Shown: in pieces, positions 56,457-64,000 of the stretch | Numbering within the stretch: position 1 is the first letter of the stretch | Layout of the letters: the number at the start of each line of letters is the position of its first letter | Assembly (NCBI GenBank): GCA_009746045.1 | Contig: RPFO01000310.1 | Coordinates: forward strand, 1,579,263 to 1,643,262 | Reading direction: 5' to 3' | Source: Mesostigma viride | Taxonomy: Eukaryota; Streptophyta; Mesostigmatophyceae; Mesostigmatales; Mesostigmataceae | DNA length: 64,000 nucleotides | Translations under genes and position numbers: made by a program | Notes under the pieces: generated by a model | The model's database searches: none | The model's input: the letters and a program-made list of their open reading frames with translations, nothing else | What the model was told of the DNA's origin: nothing

Positions 56457-58121
56457 ATGTCGAACGTTTCCGATCACGATGGCTCTTCTGAGTCGAGCCT
56501 TTCGCCGTCGTCCGAGGATTTGGATTACCGGGCTGCAGTGAGGGGCCGACAGGGAAGGGGCGACCACGCTGGCAGTGATGCCGGCAGTGGTCGCTCGTCC
56601 TCGGACGAGGATCCGAGGTACATTGATCAACTGGCGTCGAGACCGCCGGTATACAATGTCTGGCGACCCAGTGCGCCACCGGCAGAAGGGCAGCCCACGG
56701 CACCAGAGTTGGTAACGGGGCCGGGGAGGGTGGTGCCGATCTTGGGGGACATTCCGTTGGATGGGTATGACGAGGATGAAGACCTCGTTGATCTCGAGCT
56801 TCCCGAGGACAAGGCGAAGCGTCGGAGAGGAGATGCTACGCCGGGAGGCAGAACGCCTTCGGCAGGAGGCTCAGTTGCGCCGGGAGCTGGAACAGCAGCG
56901 CGAGCTGGAGGCTCAGCGCGAGGCGCAGCTGCGTGCCGAGAACGAGATGGACAGGATCGCCCGGGAGCTCGCGGAGAGGCAACGGGAGCGGGATCGGGTG
57001 GTTCGGGCTGGCTTGCGCGCGGGTCCGGCAGGTGCGCGCGAGGCACCCCCCTACGTGCTGCGCAAGAAAAATGAGCTCTTTACCTTTGCTCACCGGCGCA
57101 CCGCGCGCAACTTTCGGCGCATGGCAGGGGATGTCTTGCAGGAAACAGACTCCTCGGTCGAGATGCAGCCAGCTAGGGAGCGGGGTGAGGAACTGGTCCT
57201 GATGGACCCGGCCATGGTCGAGGCGGAGAGACTGGCCAAGATTGACTACGCCCGGCATTGCCAGCGTAAGGCAAAGCGGGCCATGGCTAGGTCCATGGCA
57301 GAGAATAGCTTGGCTCGGAAGCGTGCGGCCAGGGAGGCACAGCATCGGGAACTGCGCCGACTTCGGGCGAAGGCGCACGACGCCATGGAGAAGACCCGGC
57401 GTCATCAGGCGCGCTTGGACGCAGCCATGAAGCGGTCGGAGGCGGCACTGGCGGCCATGGTGGGCCCGGCTAGGAGGGAGCAGGAGGCCAGGCTGGCGCG
57501 GAAGAGCAGGCGGAACGCACGCGCCCTGGACAGGCGCATGTGTAAGGAGGAGAGGGCACTCCGCCGGTATCAGGAGGCGGCCAGGACCTGGGCGTTGCAG
57601 GGCGAGTTTGGCGACGCCATCCGCTTTGAGCGCGGTCTGGCGCCCCATGAGCCGGTGCCCGAAGACGCGGTACTGGACTTCATGCGCACACCGCAGCCAG
57701 CCCGAGCACGGCGAGGAGCGGCTTTGTTACACGCGCGTGAGCGCGTACGTGCTGGCGCAGACACACCCCACCCCCCACCCCCCACACCCACAACCACTTT
57801 GCAGACCGACACGGACCTAGAGCTGGACCGCATCGCTGCACTACTTCACCAGGAGCTGGATGCAGCGGGGGCCAACCCGGCCAAGCGAGTGCGGGCAGCA
57901 GAAGCAGTAGAGCAACTGCTGAGGGCCGCCAAGAGGGTTCGCCAAGGAAAGTGGCAGGCGGGGTGTGGACCATCGTGTACGCCCCAGCGGTCGCATCCAA
58001 AGGAGGATGGCGACGAGGGGAAGGACGGGGGAGCACCAGGGGGAGGGGCACCCTCCAGCACCGGGGGTATGGCGGGCGGCACCAACGCTGGAGCGACAAC
58101 CCAGCAGCCGCAGCAGCCACA

Positions 58122-58157
<36 letters not shown>

Positions 58158-58524
58158 GCAGCACCAGCAACAGCAACCGCAGCAGCAGCAGCAGCAGCAG
58201 CAACCCCAACCACAAGTGGCTGTCGCTGTACCACAGCGACCCAGGTTTGATGCATCACGTAGGGAGGATAGGATTACCTTCCCAGGTCTAGCTGAAGGGT
58301 TTGTGCAGGAGGATGCACTTGAGTTCCTTTTCAAAATAGAACATTCCTGGTCCCATGATAACATCCGTGATTGGTTTCCTGCTCTTAGGGTGTCTAACAC
58401 GATTCACCAATCTGCACCTAGCATAAAGCAAATGGTACAGATGTATGAGAGGAAAGCCAGCACACCTGGGGCAGAGGAGGTGCAAGTCTTCACAGAAATT
58501 CTCCCTGCTATGAATTATTCATAG
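56457..58524 (+). pseudogene. Copia-like Gag, long coiled-coil form
   Basis: ATG 56,457 begins MSNVSDHDGSSESS, a Ser/acidic N-terminus (SSSDEDPRYIDQL). After a frame change near 56,830 the reading continues in frame 1: a long Arg/Glu/Ala coiled coil (LRREAERLRQEAQLRRELEQ onward, about 57,470 to 57,650 included), a Pro-rich hinge, then a Gly-rich and poly-Gln tract (58,105-58,215, CAG repeats). Next is a capsid-like segment (ITFPGLAEGFVQEDALEFLF, FPALRVSNTIHQSAPSIKQM). The frame ends at 58,524 and resumes in frame 3 as ELFIADLKGLLTKGEH. Unusually long for Copia Gag. Confidence 0.7.
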
Positions 58525-58538
58525 CAGACCTGAAAGGG

Positions 58539-58927
58539 TTGTTGACTAAGGGGGAACACCTGCAGGCTATCAAGGGGTTCAACTGGTTGGCATCGTACAA
58601 AGTCAACAAGTCTGATTACGTACGTGACAACAAGCAGTATGTCCTTTATATAGACAGGGACGAGGAGTTGAAGAAGTTAAACTCCAAGTTCCTAGTCCAT
58701 ACCTGGCTCACCAAAGCTGAACTGGACAAGAACACCAATGCAGTCCTGCTGGCTGGCCTTAAAGATAAGTGGGATGACTTTAGGGGGGCAATGTTGTTTA
58801 TACAGCAGAGCTTATTAGAACCCTTCTCCACTGTCAAGGAAGCCAAGGTCAACAAGGTGCAAGGGGGGGGAAATCAGGAAGGTGCAGGTCCTAGCAGGAA
58901 GAAGTTAATCAAGGAGGTGGTGGCTCA
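58539..58927 (+). pseudogene. Copia-like Gag, C-terminal part before hAT insertion
   Basis: Reads GEHLQAIKGFNWLASYKVNK, LVHTWLTKAELDKNT, GLKDKWDDFRGAMLF and KKLIKEVVA, then is cut by the hAT element. The next codons (QVKAVFKG) are found at 60,249 onward. Confidence 0.75.
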
Positions 58928-60242
58928 CCGGGTTGGTCTGTACGCCGCACTTTTGCGATAAAATGCGGGATAAAGCATATTATGGGCCTCGACGTATTTT
59001 ACGCGTATTTTACGTCTGACCACGCGGTTTGGACTTAGAATTTTTCGGGGGTACCAGCGGGCAGCGGGCACTGGCGCGGTGCCCAGGTTCTGGGCGCGGC
59101 GCGCTCACTGCACATTTGAGATTTTTACTACTAGAAGTAGATGCGTACAGTTCTTTTCATACAGCGCAAGCCTTGCAAAATGTTTGGCCGGTAGGAGACA
59201 GCTAGGACTAGGTACATAACGCATAAATAACAGTGTGCCAGCAAATGCCAGCTGTGCTACTGACGGTGTAATGCAATATAGCGACGACGAGGCCAGTGCG
59301 ACTGTGCGACAGTGTGCAGCCATTTTCGATTTGCAGCCATGAAGAAGAAAGGGCCTGAATGGGATTTCGTTCTCGAGAAGAAAGAAGCAGTCACAGATGC
59401 TGTTAGTAACAAAACGCAGTTTGTGTCGAATAAGTTCTGCTCATTTTGCAACAAGAAGTTCTCATATAACGGGGCGGGGGCAATCAGCGTATTCCGAGTC
59501 CGTGCACACTTTGCCGGAATCGCAGGGGAAGGGATGTTACCCTGCGACAAAATTCCACCGAATATCCGGAGCAGGTTTCTCAGGATGTATAACAACAAGT
59601 CGCAGCAGTCAGACGCCAAGAAGCAGCACAATTTGAACAGGGCAATGGCGGAGATGGGAGGGGCAGCTGCGCCGGCTGACTTGTCGTCGGTTCCCAGCAA
59701 AGGCCAGCTGAGCATCACCAAATGGCTGGTTCCCGTCGACGAGAAAGGTGTCCAGCTGCTGGCTGCCGAATTTTTTATCGAGAACGGCATTGCTTCAATG
59801 CGGCTGAGAGCGCCTCTTTCAAGCAGATGGTGGCCGGCATGATCCATGCAGTACAAAGGAGGGCACGTCACCCCTCCTTCTCGGAAGTTGTGTCTTATGT
59901 CCTCTCATGCATTATATAGTGGATGGCTTTCCTTACAATCAATTAATTAATTGAATCCTTACTATTCCCGTTGCAGCATGCTCCCCCCTGCATTTAACAA
60001 ATCATAATCAGATAGGATTGCAGGGCATAAATGGAAGATGCTAATAAATAAGCATATACACCAAATTTCAGTTGTAATAACTCATGAATGACCATCATCA
60101 AGGAGCGTGCTAATTGGGTGACTGACAATTGGACCACAAAAACTGTCGCGCATTTTACCACCGCGTATTTTATACCCCCCACGTATAATACGCGTATTTT
60201 AAGTCCACGTATTATACCCCGCACACGTATTTTCCAACCTGG
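58928..60242 (+). mobile_element. hAT transposon, internally deleted
   Basis: Flanked by the 8-bp duplication GTGGCTCA (58,920-58,927 and 60,243-60,250). The imperfect terminal inverted repeats are CCGGGTTGG / CCAGGTTGG (right end read as reverse complement). Subterminal CGCGTATTTTA-type repeats occur near both ends (58,995-59,025 and 60,145-60,235). At 1,315 bp, with only the N-terminal part of a transposase, it is non-autonomous. Confidence 0.85.
59339..59842 (+). pseudogene. hAT transposase N-terminus (BED-type zinc finger)
   Basis: ATG 59,339 begins MKKKGPEWDFVLEKKEAVTD. A BED-like finger follows: FCSFCNKKFSYNGAG, RVRAHFAGI and LPCDKIPP. Then come QLSITKWLVPVDEKGVQLLA and AEFFIENG, after which the expected hAT sequence moves to another frame (FNAAESASFKQMVAGM) and stops by 59,919. 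The RNase H-like catalytic core and hATC dimerisation region are absent. Confidence 0.75.
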
Positions 60243-60929
60243 GTGGCTCAGGTCAAGGCAGTGTTCAAGGGTCCCCAGCACGGTAAAAAGGGAGGGGGGG
60301 CATCCAAGCAGGGTAAGTCAGACAAGGGGGGGAAGGGGAACCCAGGCAATAAGGCAGGGTCCTCCCAGGGGCCTAGCCAGACAGGTAAGCCTCATGACTC
60401 CACCTTGTACTGCACCAGATGCTCATGCAAGGGGCATGAAAGGGATGATTGCTGGAAGGGCAAACCCGAACATGGATCTGATGTTGATGTGTGCCCAGGT
60501 TGCTGGGAGCCACGCCACCCGTTACCTGCAGGGGGACGCTGCAACAAGCCCAGGAAGGGAGCCACAACGGGGCGCCCCTCTAAGCAAGCCAGCACTCAGG
60601 ACGACTGTAAGTCTCCTGTACCCTGGTTTCTCAATGGCCGTGTACCTTCAATTTGCTCTGTGTTGCCTGACAGTGAGGAAGTGGACTGGGACCTGGCTTA
60701 TGACATGACGTTAGCTCAGGTGGCCCAGGATCCCACTATAGCCTCCTTAGACGCTGCAGCAGATAAGGTTATATCCTATGCCAGGTTAGCACAACAGCTA
60801 CACAAGGCAATGGGGCATGAGGCAGTGGCAGAAAGGCTGGCCAACAAAATTGAGGGCCGTGACCTGGAACAGATGTGCAGGCATGTCAGGAAGCACTGTG
60901 AAGCGTGCCAACTGCATGCATGCACCTAA
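60243..60929 (+). pseudogene. Copia-like zinc knuckle and integrase N-terminal finger
   Basis: Continues Gag after the hAT element: QVKAVFKGPQHG, a basic Gly-rich stretch, then a CCHC knuckle YCTRCSCKGHERDDC. After a linker comes LAQQLHKAMGHEAVAERLAN with HVRKHCEAC, the HHCC zinc finger that starts integrase. There is no protease between the knuckle and the integrase, where Copia elements normally have it. The frame ends at 60,929 and the integrase continues in frame 1. Confidence 0.75.
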
Positions 60930-61422
60930 ACCCAAGAGATGGCATGTGGCCACCCCACCACTGGCTAGAGGAAAGCTAGTAGGGGATGTGATACACGTGG
61001 TGAAGGACACGGTGTATTACTTGGTCCTAAAAGATGCCTGGTCTAGGTTTGTGGTGATAGAACCCTTGCCAGGCATGGCCAATGAACAACTGCACAGAGC
61101 CCTGCTGATTGCACTAGCACGGTATCATCCTCAGGAAAAATTAATGCTGGATCAGCAGTTCACGTGGATACAAGATTATCCTGATCTGCCCAAGATAGAC
61201 ATTGCTGGGGCTCAAGATCATGAACGCCAGGGGATGATTGAACGTACCATGCGTGCTATCAGGGACCTAATAAAGAAAAATGAGTCCAGGACAGCAGAGT
61301 CTGGGAGCTATGCTGATAGGACAGCGTGGGCAGCTGAGGTGTGCAGAACTCTGAACACCAAGCCCCTCATGTCTTCTCCTTTTGGTGAAATCACATCAAT
61401 TGGCCTGCAATCAGCTAGGTAG
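60900..61422 (+). pseudogene. Copia-like integrase core
   Basis: In frame 1: PLARGKLVGDVIHVVKDTVY (first Asp region), VLKDAWSRFVVIEPLPGM, LMLDQQFTWIQDYPDLPKID (second Asp region) and AGAQDHERQGMIERTMRAIR (Glu), then DRTAWAAEVCRTLNTKP. The DDE triad is arguably present. The frame stops at 61,422. Confidence 0.7.
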
Positions 61423-61981
61423 CTACTCTCAGGAGGTACTAGACCACTACAACACGCAAAGGCAACACTTGGCCAAGTTGCTGGCAAAAAAGGATAAAAG
61501 TAATGCCAGGCCTGTGTTTGAAGTGGGGGATCAGGTACTCTACTATAGGGAGGGGGAAGGGAACAAAGCCCACTCTGGTAGATGGCATGGTCCAGCTGAA
61601 ATCATCAGGTTGTCAGAAACAGGTGACACGGTGACTATTCAGCATCACAGAGAGCGAATGGTTGGCAAGCATAGACTGAAGCTTTATTACCCTCCTTTGG
61701 CAGACGTGTCAGGGGTAGAATTCTTGGACATGGATTCAGAGCCTCAGTCTGGTGGGTTGGTCTCACCCAGTGAACTGGCCAGGGACATAGCTGATGCAAG
61801 CAACACAACCATAGACGCTCCTGTGTTCCTCAGTGGTGCAGCCCCACCACAGCCCACTGGTCCACTGGGCAGGAGGAACGTGCACTGGATGAGCAGCAGG
61901 TCGCTCCTCCCTCATCTCAGGAACAGCCACACGAAGCAGCAGATCCTGTTGTCCCCAGGAATAAATTTGCTGAGGCTCTAA
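61423..61981 (+). pseudogene. Copia-like integrase C-terminal region
   Basis: Frame 2: YSQEVLDHYNTQRQHLAKLL, ARPVFEVGDQVLYYREGEGN, SGRWHGPAEIIRLSETGDTV and MVGKHRLKLYYPPL. This GD-V-YY..W.GPA..I barrel looks more like the C-terminal domain of gypsy/retroviral integrases than that of typical Copia. The linker then continues in frame 1 (DEQQVAPPSSQ). Confidence 0.65.
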
Positions 61982-61989
61982 AAGCTCTA

Positions 61990-62310
61990 CATAGAGCACA
62001 CACTGCCAAGGCACAAATGGCAGCAGGTGCAGCACAAGTCAATGCTGTGGGTGAATCTAACCAGGATCCCAGTATTCTGGCAGTAGACACACAGGCACAG
62101 GTGAGCATCATCAGTGCACAAGCTGTATCTGGCCTAAGTCTGCAACGCTCGCCCTGGGCTAGAGTGTCAGATTTTTCAGGCAAAACAAAAATGGCAGTCA
62201 AAGGCCAAGTGCTAATTCCCATTCTGGGTGTGCCCACTCCCTTCCAGGTAGTAGAGGGCTACAAGGGGAATGCACTGCTGGGGAACCATTTGTCTCATAC
62301 CCTGGAGTAG
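61990..62310 (+). pseudogene. Aspartic protease domain downstream of integrase
   Basis: Frame 1: SILAVDTQAQVSIISAQAV carries the D-T/S-x-A active-site pattern (DTQA instead of DTGA), then MAVKGQVLIPILGVPTPFQV and GNALLGNHLSHTL matching the ALLG strand of retropepsins. It lies between integrase and RT. Ends at TAG 62,310. Confidence 0.7.
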
Positions 62311-62527
62311 TCATCTCAGCTGGGAGGTTGAGTGTGACTGGGGTGGGGCAGGTCACCCTGGACCATTTCAAAATTCCTTTAACACAGATCAGTGATGGCT
62401 GGAAGCAGCCATCAATGCTGTCAACATAAAATACCTCCCAGGTCAGGAACCCTGTGTTGATTCCCTCATTCATTCTCAGAAGCTACACCCCTCTGCGTTT
62501 GGGCTTGGTAGATGGGACATTGCGTCC

Positions 62528-63350
62528 ATGTCTCCCTTGTCCTATGATGATGTGGTCAAAGACTGTCAAACGCAGATTGGTTTTCTGAAATGGATGGAAG
62601 CCTTTAACAGGGCTAGAGAGGAATGGGTTTGTCCTGATCCACGTAGTAAGTCCCAGGTACCACCTGTAACACCGATTGAGGCACTGCCACAAGGGGCCAG
62701 AAAGCTCAGACTGAAGTTTGTCTGCAAGCGTAAACCCCAGGCAGATGGGACACCTCCCATTTTTCATGCCAGACCTTGTGTCACGGAGTTCAGGGGCTCC
62801 ACTGAGCTAACAGAGGCTGAACTGTATACCCCTGGTATTCAGCAGACGTCTCTTAAGGTCCTGTTGGCCACTTTCCTTCACCATCTGAATGCTGGCAAGG
62901 ACTACGTGTGTAAAGCCACTGACATTAAACGAGCCTTTCTCAAAGGCAACCCTGACATAGCCCAAAAAGTGTGGAGGGGTCAAGTCTATGTGGTCAACAC
63001 TCCCAAAGTCTGGTCTGGGGACATCAAGGAACCTCACCTAACTAAGGCCTAACTTGGGGGTAGAAGGGCTTCAGTCAGCACCTAAAATTTTTAGGCTGTC
63101 TGCCCAAGAGGTCTTCCTGAAGCTGGGGGCCCAGTATGATGATATTGACCCTTGTTTATTCACCATCCCTCATCCTGCTGGTATGATGATGTTTGTGTGG
63201 CATGGGGATGATCAGCTCATTACTGGTCCCAGGGCAGCTGTGGAGGATTTCATTGCTCAAGTGTCTGCTAGCTTTGAATTAGGCAAGCAGCTGGAGCTGG
63301 GGAAAGATCCTGTCAAGTTCTGTGGCATCGATCATTCTGAACCTGTTTAA
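62528..63350 (+). pseudogene. Copia-like reverse transcriptase (RVT_2)
   Basis: Starts near LKWMEAFNRAREEWV and continues LRLKFVCKRKPQADGTPP, CKATDIKRAFLKGNPD and GQVYVV. After a frame change at 63,050 come GVEGLQSAPKIFRLSAQEVF and MMFVWHGDDQLITG, where YVDD of Copia is replaced by HGDD. The two catalytic Asp remain. It is broken by the frame change and by missing palm sequence around 63,040-63,060. Confidence 0.75.
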
Positions 63351-63873
63351 GGAGCAGAAGGAGTGGGTGTGTTCTCTCAAAGCATCCCCTGAATATGTCA
63401 TGTCTTGCAAAGATGTTCTTCCCTCTGACATCACTCCTGATCTCTGTCCCACTATTAGGGGTAAGCTAGGTTGGCTGTGTGCCACGTGTGCTCCTCATCT
63501 GGCAGTGGTCAGCAGAGTGGATGATGATGTCCTCATGGAGGTGGGGTCTAGGGCTATTAAACAGGTGTTGCATGATGGCCCACCCCTTATTCTTCATGCC
63601 TTGGATCTGTTCCAACCCATCCACATCACATGCATGATGGACAGTTCCATGGAGTCACGGGTAGTCACTAAGGTACAAGCCAGAGAGGCAGGCCTATTTA
63701 TGTTGTCTAACCCCACTGGCAAGCAATCTTTGGTTTCCTGGTTCAGCAGACTCCACAAGCGCAAGGCAGTCAGCAGCAATGTAGCAGAATGCCGTGCTGT
63801 GGTCTCATCTGTGTTACATGCCAGGTACTTGAACCATCTGTTGGTGTGGGGAAGTGAGCACGAGTCTAATTAA
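63351..63873 (+). pseudogene. Copia-like RNase H region
   Basis: Reads EQKEWVCSLKASPEYVMSCK, RGKLGWLCATCAPHLAVV (the connection region), ITCMMDSSMESR (catalytic Asp region), SNPTGKQSLVSWFSRLHKRK and AVSSNVAECRAVVSSVLHAR (the Ser-Ser..E pattern of Copia RNase H). Stops at TAA 63,873. Confidence 0.75.
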
Positions 63874-63887
63874 GGGGACATGACACC

Positions 63888-64000
63888 CCGGACTTTTTTG
63901 GCGCCAAAAAAGTCCGGACGGTACCGGGGCACTCCGGACCACAAAAATTCACGTGCGGTGTGCGAGCGTGTGTGTGACATGAAAATGGCGACCGATTATA
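63888..64000 (+). other. Possible start of a 3' LTR
   Basis: Begins TGACACCCCGG and holds overlapping palindromes (ACTTTTTTGGCGCCAAAAAAGT; TCCGGAC repeats). Cut by the window end. Confidence 0.35.

Larger units (their letters stand above)
56457..63873 (+). mobile_element. Copia-like retrotransposon, decayed
   Basis: Gag (with coiled coil, poly-Gln and a CCHC knuckle), integrase, aspartic protease, RVT_2-type reverse transcriptase and RNase H in that order on the plus strand, with at least six frame changes. A hAT element is inserted in the Gag 3' part. LTRs not resolved. AAGGGGACATG just after the last stop could be the polypurine tract, with a 3' LTR starting at about TGACACCCC (63,888). 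Confidence 0.8.

Overview
This window is eukaryotic nuclear DNA. It carries non-LTR (LINE) and LTR retrotransposons, cut-and-paste transposons, GT-AG introns and long micro- and minisatellites, and shows no bacterial operon structure. GC-rich coding regions, a methyltransferase-bearing Ty3/gypsy element and plant-type transposons (PIF/Harbinger, FAR1/MULE, hAT) suggest an alga, probably of the green lineage. That placement is inference, and no host gene was recognised well enough to fix it. Most of the 64 kb is mobile DNA, much of it nested.

Layout. 1-5.7 kb: a LINE with a RING finger, zinc fingers, reverse transcriptase (RT) and a restriction-like endonuclease, followed head-to-tail by three 5'-truncated relatives that each end at the same tail. 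6-17.3 kb: fragments of a second LINE group (ORF1 and ORF2 pieces with TTAA-rich tails) on both strands, one split by a 1.77-kb insertion. 17.3-22 kb: gene-poor apart from one serine-rich ORF (292 aa, minus strand). 21,986-37,256: a 15.3-kb PIF/Harbinger transposon with terminal inverted repeats, a decayed DDE transposase and a convergent Myb-like gene. It contains a 10.67-kb Ty3/gypsy retrotransposon (23,423-34,088) and, further on, an inverted-repeat/minisatellite block that holds a 481-bp CACTA-ended MITE. 37.9-39.9 kb: long C-rich hexanucleotide arrays. 41-54 kb: an intron-containing gene encoding a poly-Asn tract (41,869-45,615), a FAR1-domain exon, a 21-bp minisatellite with a LINE tail inserted in it, and a second probable gene region (51,241-53,901). 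The 5' end of that second region is duplicated in inverted orientation at 41.1-41.7 kb. 54.6-55.3 kb: a ~175-bp satellite. 56.4-63.9 kb: a decayed Copia-like retrotransposon broken by a 1.3-kb hAT element.

The outstanding element is the gypsy retrotransposon. Its three reading frames encode Gag, then zinc knuckle-protease-C5 DNA methyltransferase, then RT-RNase H-DDE integrase-PHD finger. The long frames look intact, and the two copies of its 1,137-bp repeat differ at only about three positions, so it inserted recently. Its repeats are not arranged as ordinary LTRs. The order is B-internal-A-GC-B-A, a split-direct-repeat layout normally seen in tyrosine-recombinase (DIRS/PAT) elements, yet it has TG...CA ends, a short target duplication and a DDE integrase. 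An element that could both write DNA methylation and read histone tails, with permuted ends, is the best candidate for a new system here.
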